A DNA stretch of 64,000 nucleotides, from positions 558,001 to 622,000 of the forward strand of contig NZ_JACSMD010000001.1 of the NCBI RefSeq assembly GCF_018618475.1, written 5' to 3'. The translations under genes were made by a program, and so were the position numbers. The notes beneath the pieces are model-generated. The model saw only the letters and a program-made list of their open reading frames with translations. It did no database searches and had not been told where the DNA came from. Position 1 is the stretch's first letter. Every line of letters begins with the position of its first letter. Below, in pieces: positions 39,898-48,914 of this stretch. The DNA is from Exiguobacterium sp. s122. GTDB taxonomy: Bacteria; Bacillota; Bacilli; Exiguobacteriales; Exiguobacteriaceae.

Positions 39898-41022
39898 GTG
39901 AATCATATTACCGATCGTACAGCTTTAGAACATATCATAACAAATATGATTGATACGGTGACGGAAAGTAAAGAGGAGATCGTCCGAATCACCGAGAGTT
40001 CGGCCAACGAATATTCCTTGATTCAAAACGAGTTGAAAGAGTTGACGGAGAAGATTGAGTTTTACATTGCCGAGTCGGACCGGCTCGATTTACTCGTGAA
40101 AGCGGCGAAAAACAAGCTCGTCCAAGTGAGCAAGAAGTTTCATATACATAGTGAACAAGAAATAAGGGACGCCTACGAACGGGCGAACCAGATGCAACTC
40201 GAGCGGTTCCTTGTCCAAAAGGAAGAGATGAACGCACAGCAACGCCGAAACGACCTCGAGCGCAGATTGCTCGTCCTCGAGGACACAATCGAGCGTGCCG
40301 AGAAGCTCGTCAGCCGCGTCACCGTCGTCTTGAACTTCTTACGCGACGACTTGCAACAAGAATATTCGGACATGATGAAGAAGCAAGAGATGGCTATCAG
40401 CGTGTTCGAGGCGGCCGAGCGTGAGCGGCGTCACCTCGCCCGCGAGATGCACGACGGACCGGCGCAATCGCTTGCTCATATTTTGATTCGGGCTGACTTG
40501 ATTGAGAAGACGTTCGACAAGCGTGGCAAGGAAGAGGCGTTCGCCGAACTGCATGAGTTAAAAAGTCTTATCCGCGGTGCCTTGGTCGACGTGCGTCGGC
40601 TCATCTATGACCTCCGTCCGATGTCGCTCGATGACCTCGGCTTCTTGCCGACGCTCGAGCGTTACTTGCATCAAACCGAGGAATACACCGCCATCAGGAC
40701 GCGGCTCAACTATCGCGGCAATCGGGCCCGTCTACCTGAGAAACTTGAGATTAACGTGTTCCGACTCGTCCAAGAGGCGGTTCAAAACGCTATCAAACAT
40801 TCGAAAACGACCGAGATTATCGTCAACGTTGAACAATCGCACGATGCGATTCATATCCACGTGCGCGATCACGGCATCGGCTTCGTACCGAGCACGATCG
40901 GGGAAGAATCGTTCGGTATCGTAGGGATGCGCGAACGAATCGAGCTTGTGAACGGAAGCATCACCATCGATTCGGAAGTCGGCAAAGGGACGGTCGTCCG
41001 CATGTCGATTCCAATCACGTAA
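39898..41022 (+). CDS. degS: Sensor histidine kinase DegS
   Basis: This 374-residue soluble histidine kinase has no transmembrane helix. A long N-terminal coiled-coil sensor segment (residues about 20-175) precedes HisKA_3 with H185 in REMHDGPAQSLAH and the ATPase domain (VFRLVQEAVQNAIKHS, RDHGIGFVP, GIVGMRERIELVNG). It phosphorylates DegU to control motility, exoenzymes and competence. GTG 39898 is the start, behind TTAGGGGATGGCATC. DegU follows after 22 bases. Length and features closely match B. subtilis DegS. Confidence 0.95.
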   Translation: MNHITDRTALEHIITNMIDTVTESKEEIVRITESSANEYSLIQNELKELTEKIEFYIAESDRLDLLVKAAKNKLVQVSKKFHIHSEQEIRDAYERANQMQLERFLVQKEEMNAQQRRNDLERRLLVLEDTIERAEKLVSRVTVVLNFLRDDLQQEYSDMMKKQEMAISVFEAAERERRHLAREMHDGPAQSLAHILIRADLIEKTFDKRGKEEAFAELHELKSLIRGALVDVRRLIYDLRPMSLDDLGFLPTLERYLHQTEEYTAIRTRLNYRGNRARLPEKLEINVFRLVQEAVQNAIKHSKTTEIIVNVEQSHDAIHIHVRDHGIGFVPSTIGEESFGIVGMRERIELVNGSITIDSEVGKGTVVRMSIPIT

Positions 41023-41044
41023 CCAATCAAGGGGGAATCAATCA

Positions 41045-41737
41045 ATGGAACTGACACAGACACGCATCGCGATCGTCGATGACCATGAACTGTTTCGTGA
41101 AGGCTTGAAACGGATTTTTGATTTAGAGGATGAATTTTTCGTCGTCGCCGAGGGACGCACTGGACTCGACGCGATTCGCATCGCGAACGAGCACAATCCG
41201 GAGATTATGATTCTAGACATCAACATGCCGGATTTGAATGGCATCGAGGCGACGAAGCAATTGTCGCTCCTCTCGCCGGATACGCGCGTCCTTATTTTGT
41301 CAATTCATGACGATGAGTCGTATATCACACATGCGCTCGAGGCGGGGGCTTCAGGTTTCTTACTGAAGGAAGTCGCATCGACCGAGCTCATCTCGGCCGT
41401 CCGTTCGGTCGCGAAGGACGGGGCATATTTGCACCCGAAAGTGACGACGGGCGTCTTGAAAGAGTATCGTCGCTTGCTTCAAATTAAGGACGAACACGCT
41501 GGACGTAACGTTGAGAGTCGTACCGACGATCCTGTATATCAGCTGTTGTCGCGACGTGAAGTTGAAGTACTCCATTTACTTGCTGACGGTCGTTCGAACC
41601 GTGATATTAGCGATATGCTTTTCATTAGTGAGAAGACGGTCAAAAACCACGTGTCTTCCGTTCTTCGCAAGATGGACGTGAACGATCGGACGCAAGCCGT
41701 CGTCGACGCCATTCGCCGCGGATGGGTCGAGATTTGA
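41045..41737 (+). CDS. degU: Response regulator DegU
   Basis: This 230-residue NarL/LuxR-type regulator has a receiver with D12 and D13, phospho-acceptor D58 (IMILDINMPDLNG) and a Lys in GFLLKEVAS. The output helix-turn-helix covers residues about 165-228 (LSRREVEVLHLLADGRSNRD, then ISEKTVKNHVSSVLRKM). Phosphorylated and unphosphorylated DegU switch between exoenzyme production and competence in B. subtilis. The ribosome site is AAGGGGGAATCAATC. degV follows 95 bases on. Confidence 0.95.
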   Translation: MELTQTRIAIVDDHELFREGLKRIFDLEDEFFVVAEGRTGLDAIRIANEHNPEIMILDINMPDLNGIEATKQLSLLSPDTRVLILSIHDDESYITHALEAGASGFLLKEVASTELISAVRSVAKDGAYLHPKVTTGVLKEYRRLLQIKDEHAGRNVESRTDDPVYQLLSRREVEVLHLLADGRSNRDISDMLFISEKTVKNHVSSVLRKMDVNDRTQAVVDAIRRGWVEI

Positions 41738-41832
41738 CCGAGACCGATGCGTTGCCTCGTTTTTGTGTTACAATATGGAATGGAATCCTAACATAATTGG
41801 AAAAACGAAACGACGTAAAGTGAGGATATAGA

Positions 41833-42681
41833 ATGGGAAACATAGCTATTTTGACCGACAGTACCGCCTATTTGCCGGCCGAATTTTGTGAGACGCGCGA
41901 CGTGCACATCGCGCCGCTCAGCGTGATTTTTGACGGGGAGTCGTTCCGCGAAGCCGTCGACATCACGACCGAATCGTTCTATGACCGCATCGAGGCAGGG
42001 AAGTTGCCGACGACGTCGCAACCAAGCATCGGGGAGACGGTCGAGTTAATCGAACGGCTCCCGAATGAGGTGACAGACGTCATCGCCATCACCCTCTCAA
42101 GCGGCATTAGCGGAACGTACCAATCGATGGTCGCGTTGAACGACATGGTTGACGTGAACGTCCATGCGTTCGATTCGGAAATCTCGTGTATGCCGCAAGC
42201 GTTCCTCGTTGAAGAGGCGGTTCACCTTCGTGACGCCGGTGTTTCGGCCCAAGAGATTCTTGCCCATCTTGAGAAGATGCGGGCGCTGATTCGTGCCTAC
42301 TTTGTCGTCGATGACCTCGATCACTTGCAACGTGGGGGTCGTCTCAGTACGGCACAGGCGCTCGTCGGCTCATTTCTTCAAATCAAGCCAGTGCTCCACT
42401 TCCAAGACAAGCTCATTGTCCCGTTCGAGAAAATTCGGACGTATAAGAAGGCGGTCCGCCGCATCGAAGAAATGATGGAAGAGTCAATCGACGGAGACGG
42501 GGAAGGCTACTGCATCGGCATCATCCATGCGAATTGCCCGGAACGACAAGCCGAGGAGATTGCTTCGATGAAAGCGAAGTTCCCGAAAGCGCACATCACG
42601 GGAAGCCACTTCGGGCCGGTCATCGGGACGCATCTTGGGCCCGGCGCGATCGGCATCACATGGTATCGCCGTGACTGGTAA
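41833..42681 (+). CDS. DegV family fatty-acid-binding protein
   Basis: This 282-residue protein matches the DegV family (FakB-like), which presents fatty acids to a kinase FakA or stores them. Motifs seen are ILTDSTAYLP, TSQPSIGE, ITLSSGISGTYQS and GAIGITWY at the end. It is the equivalent of B. subtilis yviA, which also follows degSU. The site AAGTGAGGATATAG precedes the ATG. A terminator lies just after the stop, in front of treR. Confidence 0.9.
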   Translation: MGNIAILTDSTAYLPAEFCETRDVHIAPLSVIFDGESFREAVDITTESFYDRIEAGKLPTTSQPSIGETVELIERLPNEVTDVIAITLSSGISGTYQSMVALNDMVDVNVHAFDSEISCMPQAFLVEEAVHLRDAGVSAQEILAHLEKMRALIRAYFVVDDLDHLQRGGRLSTAQALVGSFLQIKPVLHFQDKLIVPFEKIRTYKKAVRRIEEMMEESIDGDGEGYCIGIIHANCPERQAEEIASMKAKFPKAHITGSHFGPVIGTHLGPGAIGITWYRRDW

Positions 42682-42684
42682 ACG

Positions 42685-42712
42685 AAAGACGGCCGAGCGG
42701 TCGTCTTTTTTC
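42685..42712 (+). terminator. Terminator after the degV-family gene
   Basis: AAAGAC-GGCC (42685-42694) pairs with GG-GTCTTT (to 42708) around GAGC, with a small interruption, then TTTTT. It ends 20 bases before treR. Confidence 0.65.
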
Positions 42713-42731
42713 GATGAAAGGGGAGGAGTAC

Positions 42732-43439
42732 GTGGCCAAGTATCGCCAAATCTATGAACAACTTGCCGAGAAGATGCGAAACGGCGCCTTGCCGGCCGAG
42801 TCGAAACTGCCATCGGAGACCGAGCTCATGCACGAGTTTGATGCGAGCCGCGGCACGGTCCGAAAGGCGCTCGACTTATTGCAAGAGCACGGCTACGTCC
42901 GGAAACATCACGGTAAGGGTGTCTTCGTCCTGCGTCGGGATCAAATCGAATTCCAGTTTAACGGCATCGTCAGCTTCTCTGAGGTGTACGCGTCTTTGCT
43001 CGGCCGTTCCATCCAGACGACGGTCGCCTCGTTTGAAGAGATCGAGGCACCGCCTTGGCTCGTCGAACGGATGAATCTCGAGCCGGGGACGATCATGTAC
43101 CGCATCGAGCGCGTGCGGAATTTCGACGGAGAGAACGTCATCCTAGACGTCAACTATTTCGTCAAAGACCTCGTGCCTGGATTGACCGAGGCGATTGCCA
43201 CGCATTCGATTTATCATTACATCGAGCACGTGCTCGGCCTGCAGATTAGCTACGCCAAACGGAAAATCGCCGCCGAGGACGTGACGGCGCTCGATCGGAT
43301 GCGGCTCGACCTGCATGACTATGAATATGTCATCGTCATCACGAACGACACATTCTTGTATGAAGGAAGACAGTTCGAGTATACAGAATCCCGTCACCGC
43401 CTCGACAAGTTCCAGTTTAGTGACGTAGCCCGCCGCTAA
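42732..43439 (+). CDS. treR: Trehalose operon repressor TreR
   Basis: This 235-residue GntR-family (HutC branch) repressor has a winged helix near residues 8-70 (LPSETELMHEFDASRGTVRK, then ALDLLQEHGYVRKHHGKGVF) and a UTRA ligand domain for trehalose-6-phosphate. GTG 42732 follows GGGGAGGAGTAC, giving an ideal distance; an ATG 18 bases upstream overlaps that site. It has its own terminator and lies upstream of treP, so it is transcribed separately; in B. subtilis it comes last. Matching palindromes flank the treP promoter. Confidence 0.9.
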   Translation: MAKYRQIYEQLAEKMRNGALPAESKLPSETELMHEFDASRGTVRKALDLLQEHGYVRKHHGKGVFVLRRDQIEFQFNGIVSFSEVYASLLGRSIQTTVASFEEIEAPPWLVERMNLEPGTIMYRIERVRNFDGENVILDVNYFVKDLVPGLTEAIATHSIYHYIEHVLGLQISYAKRKIAAEDVTALDRMRLDLHDYEYVIVITNDTFLYEGRQFEYTESRHRLDKFQFSDVARR

Positions 43440-43468
43440 GGTCCCTTCTTCGGAAGAGACCTTTTTTT
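43438..43468 (+). terminator. Terminator after treR
   Basis: AAGGTC-CCTTC (43438-43448) pairs with GAAG-GACCTT (to 43463) around TTCG, with one mismatch, then a T run. Confidence 0.8.
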
Positions 43469-43535
43469 CGTTTCGAATCGAGGTGAAAGGGAACAAAATG
43501 AATGAACGCCTGTCATGTCACACATCTGTCACGTC

Positions 43536-43584
43536 AACTTATATAGATAAGTCATTGACACAACTCATCTATATAAGTTACACT
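43536..43584 (+). promoter_or_regulatory. treP promoter with paired TreR operators
   Basis: TTGACA (43555-43560), an 18-bp spacer and TACACT (43579-43584). ACTTAT-ATAG-ATAAGT (43537-43552) is a perfect palindrome. ACTCATCTATATAAGT (43563-43578) is its near copy within the spacer. AACTTATATAGAT (43536) and ATCTATATAAGTT (43567) form a 13-bp perfect inverted pair. Confidence 0.75.
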
Positions 43585-43599
43585 TTGTGTGTGAAAGAA

Positions 43600-43613
43600 T
43601 GTAACCGTTCTCA
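43600..43613. promoter_or_regulatory. cre site for CcpA in the tre leader
   Basis: TGTAACCGTTCTCA fits all 14 positions of TGWAANCGNTNWCA. It lies downstream of the -10, so CcpA would block transcription. Confidence 0.75.
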
Positions 43614-43646
43614 ATAAATCATTCCATCTTAAAGGAGGCCTATCTT

Positions 43647-45095
43647 ATGAAGGCAGATTATCGGCAAATTGCGGCGGATATCCTCGAAGCCGTCGGAGGC
43701 AAGGACAACGTCGACAAGGCGGCGCACTGTGTCACACGGCTCCGTCTCTCGCTGAAAGACCAATCAAAAGTCGATGAGGCGAAAGTGAAAGAAGCCGACC
43801 TCGTCAAAGGCGCATTCGAGAACTCAGGTGTGTATCAAGTCGTTATCGGGGCAGGGGACGTCGAGCGCGTCTACGCTGAATTTATCAAACTCGCAGGACT
43901 CGAGGCAGCGACGGTCGCTGAGGTCAAATCGGCCGGCGGCAAGAAGATGAACCCGCTCCAAAAACTTGTCAAAGTCTTCTCAGACGTCTTTATGCCAATT
44001 ATCCCGGCGATTATCGTAGCCGGTCTCTTGATGGGGATTAACAACTTGCTCGCATCGGAAGGGCTGTTTGTTGATAATGCGACGCTCATCGAGGCGTATC
44101 CGAACCTACAAGGTCTTTGGGACTTAATTAACATGATGGCGAACACGTCATTCGTCTTCCTCCCGGCGCTCGTCGGTTGGTCGGCGACGAAACGGTTCGG
44201 CGGCAGCGAAGTGCTCGGGATCGTCATGGGTCTCTTGCTCGTCCACCCGGACCTCTTGAACGCTTGGGGTTACGGTACGGCAGCGCTTGAAGGCGACATT
44301 CCGACGTTTGATATCCTCGGCTTGTTCGAGATTGAGAAAGTCGGCTATCAAGGTCAAATCTTGCCAGTCCTTGCTGCAGCATTCATCTTGAGCCATATTG
44401 AAATCTTCTTGAAGAAGCACGTACCGAACGCAATTCAGCTTCTCGTCGTACCGATCACGGCGATTGTCGTCACCGGTTTCCTCGCCCTTGCAATCGTTGG
44501 ACCAGTTACGCGTGGTCTCGGTAACGTCATCGCGATGAGCCTCGTCAACGTGTTCGAGGCGATTCCAGTCATCGGGGCGCTATTGTTCGGCTTGTTCTAT
44601 GCACCGCTCGTCGTCACGGGGATGCACCACTTGTTCATCGCCATCGACTTGCAACTCGTCGCTGAGACAGGCGGCACGTTCATCTGGCCGATGATTGCTT
44701 TGTCAAACATCGCTCAAGGTTCGGCTGCGCTCGCTATGTTCTTCGTCTATAAGCACAACGCGAAACAAAAGAGTATGGCGTCGACGTCAGCGATTTCGGC
44801 TTACTTCGGCATCACCGAGCCGGCCATGTTCGGGGTGAACTTACCGAACAAGTTCCCGTTCTACTCGGCGATGATCGGGTCGGCGACAGCCGCCATCTTT
44901 ATCACACTCAATAACGTCCAAGCGATCGGAATCGGTGTCGGGGGACTCCCTGGCTTCCTCTCAATCTTCACGGACAAAATCCTTCTCTTCATTGTTGGGA
45001 TGATCATCGCGATCGTCGTCCCGTTCGTCTTGACGTTCGTCTTGTCGAAGCGTTACATGAAGAAAGGTGAAATCGAACAAAATAAAGTAGCATGA
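43647..45095 (+). CDS. treP: PTS trehalose-specific EIIBC
   Basis: This 482-residue permease has an EIIB domain at residues about 1-85 with phosphorylated C28 (KAAHCVTRLRL), then EIIC with about ten helices (VFMPIIPAIIVAGLLMGINN, GMHHLFIAIDLQLV, FGITEPAMFGVNLP). It takes up trehalose as trehalose-6-phosphate. There is no EIIA domain, so a free EIIA (crr at 27654) must supply phosphate. The start follows AAAGGAGGCCTATCTT. Trehalose operators and a cre precede it. treA follows 78 bases on. Confidence 0.93.
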   Translation: MKADYRQIAADILEAVGGKDNVDKAAHCVTRLRLSLKDQSKVDEAKVKEADLVKGAFENSGVYQVVIGAGDVERVYAEFIKLAGLEAATVAEVKSAGGKKMNPLQKLVKVFSDVFMPIIPAIIVAGLLMGINNLLASEGLFVDNATLIEAYPNLQGLWDLINMMANTSFVFLPALVGWSATKRFGGSEVLGIVMGLLLVHPDLLNAWGYGTAALEGDIPTFDILGLFEIEKVGYQGQILPVLAAAFILSHIEIFLKKHVPNAIQLLVVPITAIVVTGFLALAIVGPVTRGLGNVIAMSLVNVFEAIPVIGALLFGLFYAPLVVTGMHHLFIAIDLQLVAETGGTFIWPMIALSNIAQGSAALAMFFVYKHNAKQKSMASTSAISAYFGITEPAMFGVNLPNKFPFYSAMIGSATAAIFITLNNVQAIGIGVGGLPGFLSIFTDKILLFIVGMIIAIVVPFVLTFVLSKRYMKKGEIEQNKVA

Positions 45096-45173
45096 TGACT
45101 CGGGAGGGAGGGACGGTAGTTCTTCCCTCTTTTCGATTGGAATGAAAACTCTTACAAAAAGGAGACTACACAC

Positions 45174-46805
45174 ATGACACAAAAGAACTGGCGCAAATCC
45201 GTCGTCTATCAAATCTATCCGAAAAGCTTCTATAGCCCAGAAGGGAACGCCACTGGCTCGATTAAAGGGGTGACCGCGAAGCTCGACTATTTAGCCGAGC
45301 TCGGCATCGAGTACATTTGGATGACACCAGTGTACAAGTCCCCACAAAACGACAACGGCTATGACGTGAGCGACTATTACGGGATTGATCCGTCTTATGG
45401 AACGATGGACGACCTCGACGAGCTCGTCCGTGAAGCCGAGGCACGGGGCATCGGACTGATGATGGACATCGTCGTTAATCACTCCTCGACCGAGCATGAG
45501 TGGTTCCAAAAATCACTCGCCGGGGACGAGCGGTATCGCGACTACTACATCTGGCGCGATGAGCCGACGAACTGGGAATCGAAGTTCGGCGGCAACGCCT
45601 GGGAGTACGACGAGAAGAGCGGCCAGTATTATCTTCACTTGTTTGACGTGACGCAAGCCGATTTGAATTGGGAAAATCCTCAGATGCGTGAAGACGTCTA
45701 TGAGATGATGCGCTTCTGGCGTAAGAAAGGGATCAAAGGGTTCCGCCTCGACGTCATCAACTTGATTTCGAAACAACAGGACTTCCCGGAAGACGACTCG
45801 GATGGGCGCAAGTTCTATACGGACGGGCCGCGCATTCATGAGTTCTTAAAAGAGATGAACCGTGAAGTGTTCGAGGGGCACAACGTCATCACGGTCGGCG
45901 AGATGTCGTCGACGACGCTCGACCACTGTGTTCGTTATTCGAACCCGGACGAGAAAGAACTGAGCATGACGTTCAGCTTCCATCATTTAAAAGTCGACTA
46001 CCCGAACGGTGAGAAGTTCGTCGCGGCCCCGTTCGACTTCGTTCAGTTGAAAGACATCATGTCGACGTGGCAAGAAGGGATGCACGGCAAGGGCTGGAAC
46101 GCCATCTTCTGGTGTAACCACGACCAGCCGCGCGTCGTCAGCCGCTTCGGTAATGATACGGACCACCGCGTCGAGAGCGCGAAGATGCTCGCGACGGTGC
46201 TCCACGGGCTTCAAGGGACGCCGTACATTTATCAAGGCGAAGAGATTGGGATGACGAACCCGGGCTTCGACTCGCTCGATGAGTATCGCGACATCGAGAC
46301 GCTCAACATCTATAAGCTGAAGCGTGAACAGGGCGTGTCGCACGAGGATATGATGGCCGCCATCAAACAGAAGTCACGTGACAACTCGCGCACACCGATG
46401 CAGTGGGACGCGACGCCGCACGCAGGCTTCACGAGCAGGACGCCGTGGATTAACGTCGCGCCGAACTATGAAGACGTGAACGTCGAGACGGCACTCGATG
46501 ACCCAAACTCGGTGTTCTATCATTACAAGAACTTGATCACGCTCCGAAAAGAGCTTGACGTGTTGACGGACGGGGACTATACGCTCCTCACGCCGGACGC
46601 GCTCGACGTCTGGGCGTACACGCGGAAGACGGACGAGGAGGAAGTGCTCGTCGTCGCGAACTTTTACGGTCCGGAGACGACGTATGAGATTCCAGAAGGC
46701 TTCATGCGGGCCGACGTGGTTAGCCACAACTATGACGTGCCACAGCTTGACGGGACGACGTTGTCGCTTCGGGCGTATGAGGCAATCATGTTCTACAAGA
46801 AGTAA
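45174..46805 (+). CDS. treA: Alpha,alpha-phosphotrehalase
   Basis: This 543-residue GH13 enzyme hydrolyses trehalose-6-phosphate to glucose and glucose-6-phosphate. The nucleophile D193 lies in FRLDVINLIS, acid/base E243 in VGEMSSTTLD and the third acid D317 in CNHDQPR. The opening NWRKSVVYQIYPKSFY is the usual start. The site AAAAAGGAGACTACACAC precedes the ATG. A homologous oligo-1,6-glucosidase is possible in principle; the treR-treP context decides it. Terminator at 46808. Confidence 0.93.
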   Translation: MTQKNWRKSVVYQIYPKSFYSPEGNATGSIKGVTAKLDYLAELGIEYIWMTPVYKSPQNDNGYDVSDYYGIDPSYGTMDDLDELVREAEARGIGLMMDIVVNHSSTEHEWFQKSLAGDERYRDYYIWRDEPTNWESKFGGNAWEYDEKSGQYYLHLFDVTQADLNWENPQMREDVYEMMRFWRKKGIKGFRLDVINLISKQQDFPEDDSDGRKFYTDGPRIHEFLKEMNREVFEGHNVITVGEMSSTTLDHCVRYSNPDEKELSMTFSFHHLKVDYPNGEKFVAAPFDFVQLKDIMSTWQEGMHGKGWNAIFWCNHDQPRVVSRFGNDTDHRVESAKMLATVLHGLQGTPYIYQGEEIGMTNPGFDSLDEYRDIETLNIYKLKREQGVSHEDMMAAIKQKSRDNSRTPMQWDATPHAGFTSRTPWINVAPNYEDVNVETALDDPNSVFYHYKNLITLRKELDVLTDGDYTLLTPDALDVWAYTRKTDEEEVLVVANFYGPETTYEIPEGFMRADVVSHNYDVPQLDGTTLSLRAYEAIMFYKK

Positions 46806-46807
46806 GT

Positions 46808-46854
46808 AAAAAGGGCGATTGGTCCGACTACGGTCGCGACAATCGCCTCTTTTT
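46808..46854 (+). terminator. Terminator after treA
   Basis: GGCGATTG (46814-46821) pairs with CAATCGCC (46840-46847). An inner stem CGAC...GTCG is possible. A T run follows. Confidence 0.75.
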
Positions 46855-46961
46855 GTTTGAAGATAAAGAAAGGAGTCAGTTCCACGAGTCGATTCTTTAT
46901 AAATGTGAAACGAATGATCACCTGAAAGATTTAAAAACTTCTAAAAAGAATGGAGGGTTCG

Positions 46962-47372
46962 ATGATGGATTCGATCCGCTATACGACGGAGCCACCTGCT
47001 GACTTTGGAGACCTAATGGCACTCTATGAAGAATTAGGTTGGAATTCACTCGAGTTATCGGCTGAGGAATTGGAGAGAATGTGTCGTCAAAGTTGGTATG
47101 CGCTGTATGCGTTTGACGATCATCGGTTGGTCGGGATGGGACGCGTCATTTCAGACGGGGTGATTACCGGCATCATTTGCGGCGTAGGCGTATCACCAAA
47201 CGATCAGGCGAAAGGGATTGGCAAAAACATCATGGTTCGACTCGTTCACCACTGTGAACAAAATCGCGTCATTCCTCAACTCATGTGCGTAGAGGATTTG
47301 GAACCGTATTACGAGAAGCTCGGCTTTGAGAAGTTTTCAATCGGCATGACGAAACGACCAGCCGCCGAGTAA
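46962..47372 (+). CDS. GNAT family N-acetyltransferase
   Basis: This 136-residue acetyltransferase shows the acetyl-CoA-binding segment VGVSPNDQAKGIGKNIMVRL with the Q/R-x-x-G-x-G/A pattern, and a C-terminal EPYYEKLGFEKFS. The fold opens with DFGDLMALYEELGW. Two adjacent ATG codons at 46962 and 46965 follow TGGAGGGTTCG; an ATG 12 bases upstream has no site. The acceptor is unknown. It stands alone between the tre cassette and the CorC-type gene. Confidence 0.87.
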   Translation: MMDSIRYTTEPPADFGDLMALYEELGWNSLELSAEELERMCRQSWYALYAFDDHRLVGMGRVISDGVITGIICGVGVSPNDQAKGIGKNIMVRLVHHCEQNRVIPQLMCVEDLEPYYEKLGFEKFSIGMTKRPAAE

Positions 47373-47456
47373 TCGAGACGAGACGTTCTTTTTCATTGCC
47401 GAGAGTCAGTCTCCCATGGTAGATTATTCATTGATAGTGTCGCAGTCATGTGACCC

Positions 47457-47502
47457 TATAAAAATTTTATACACTATGGAGGTGTCACTCGATTTATTCG
47501 AG
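47457..47502 (+). promoter_or_regulatory. Palindrome and hairpin in front of the CorC-type gene
   Basis: TATAAAA-A-TTTTATA (47457-47471) is a perfect 15-bp palindrome. GGAGGTG follows at 47477, and CTCGA-TTTAT-TCGAG (47488-47502) is a small hairpin. They may form a promoter or operator and a structured leader. Confidence 0.35.
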
Positions 47503-48876
47503 GAAAATGTGGACAGGATATACTCGACACAGGTAATGGCCGCTGGGGCTGGCGGCGGAGATGTGGATGGCCCGATTTGGTTGTTGTTGTCACTCGTTGC
47601 GTTATTGATCGCGCTCACGGCGTTCTTCGTCGGGTCAGAGTTCGCGGTCGTCAAGGTCCGGATGTCTCGGCTCGATCAATTGGTCGCCGAAGGGAACAAG
47701 TCGGCCGTGCTCGCGAAGAAGGTCGCCTCAAATCTCGACTACTACTTATCGGCGTGTCAGCTCGGGATCACGGTGACGGCGCTCGGTCTTGGTTTCCTCG
47801 GGGAACCGTCGGTCGTCCGCTTGCTGACGCCACTCTTCAATGAGTTCAACATCCCGGCGTCACTCGCTTCCGTCATCTCGTTCATCGCGGCGTTCGCCAT
47901 CGTTACGTTCTTACACGTCGTCATCGGCGAGCTCGCACCGAAGTCGCTCGCGATTCAATACGCGGAACGGATGACGCTCATCTTTGCCCGACCGCTCTTT
48001 TGGTTCGGTCGCGTCATGTTCCCGTTCATCTGGTTGTTGAACGGATCGGCACGGCTTCTCCTCGGCTTGTTCGGCGTGAAGCCGGCAGGACATGAGGAAG
48101 CGCACTCGGAAGAAGAGCTGAAGATTATCATGACGCAAAGCTTTCAGAGCGGGGAAATCAATCAGACGGAGCTTGCAATGATGCAAAACATCTTCTCGTT
48201 CGACCAGCACGTCACGAAAGACGTCATGGTCCCCCGAACGAAAGTCGAGGCGATCGACATCGAGGCGACGCGTGCCGAAGTGCTCGCGACGTTCGCCGAC
48301 AGCCAGTACACCCGTTACCCGATCATGGAGGGCGGGGACAAGGACCATTTGATTGGTTACATTAACGTCAAGGAAGTGCTCATGGGCTTGGCGATACAGC
48401 CCTCTGTCGATTTGAAGGCGTATGTGAAAGAGTTGCCTGTCGTTCACGAGATGACACCGTTAGAAGATACATTGAAACAGATGCGCGAGGCGCGGACGCA
48501 TATCGCCATCGTCCTTGACGAGTATGGCGGCACGTCCGGTCTCATCACGCTCGAGGATTTGCTAGAAGAAATCGTCGGTGAAATTCGTGACGAATTCGAC
48601 GAGGACGAAGTCGACCCAATCCATACGGTCGATGCGTCGACGTATGAGATCGATACACGCGTCCGTCTCGACGAGCTCGAGGAACGCTTCGGCCTCGTGT
48701 TCGAGAACGCCGAGGAGATTGATACGCTCGGGGGTTGGCTTCAAGTCAACCGGGACGAGAACATGGTCGGGACGACGTTCGAGTTCGACCGCTATATGCT
48801 CACCATCCTCGAGATGACAGAACATCACGTCGAACGGGTCCGTCTCATCGTGCATCCTGACGTCAAAGAGGCATAA
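47476..48876 (+). CDS. CorC/HlyC family transporter (CNNM-type)
   Basis: The C-terminal 430 residues are clear: a DUF21/CNNM membrane domain with WLLLSLVALLIALTAFFVGS and VVIGELAPKSLAI, two CBS domains (MVPRTKVEAIDI and LEDTLKQMREARTHIAIV), then a CorC_HlyC domain (EEIVGEIRDEFDEDE). Such proteins export magnesium or act in cation balance. The start is uncertain: ATG 47476 lacks a ribosome site, GTG 47509 has GAGGA four bases before it, ATG 47536 and GTG 47566 are further options. B. subtilis YhdP-type proteins begin close to the first helix, favouring a later start. Confidence 0.88.
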   Translation: MEVSLDLFEENVDRIYSTQVMAAGAGGGDVDGPIWLLLSLVALLIALTAFFVGSEFAVVKVRMSRLDQLVAEGNKSAVLAKKVASNLDYYLSACQLGITVTALGLGFLGEPSVVRLLTPLFNEFNIPASLASVISFIAAFAIVTFLHVVIGELAPKSLAIQYAERMTLIFARPLFWFGRVMFPFIWLLNGSARLLLGLFGVKPAGHEEAHSEEELKIIMTQSFQSGEINQTELAMMQNIFSFDQHVTKDVMVPRTKVEAIDIEATRAEVLATFADSQYTRYPIMEGGDKDHLIGYINVKEVLMGLAIQPSVDLKAYVKELPVVHEMTPLEDTLKQMREARTHIAIVLDEYGGTSGLITLEDLLEEIVGEIRDEFDEDEVDPIHTVDASTYEIDTRVRLDELEERFGLVFENAEEIDTLGGWLQVNRDENMVGTTFEFDRYMLTILEMTEHHVERVRLIVHPDVKEA

Positions 48877-48877
48877 C

Positions 48878-48914
48878 AAAAGGTTCATCCGCGTGTGTCG
48901 TGGATGAACCTTTT
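48878..48914. terminator. Bidirectional terminator
   Basis: AAAAGGTTCATCC (48878-48890) and GGATGAACCTTTT (48902-48914) form a 13-bp perfect stem between convergent genes. Confidence 0.85.

Noticed and set aside
47401-47476. Magnesium riboswitch in front of the CorC-type gene
   Set aside because: The leader is too short and lacks the M-box helices; only a palindrome and a small hairpin are visible.
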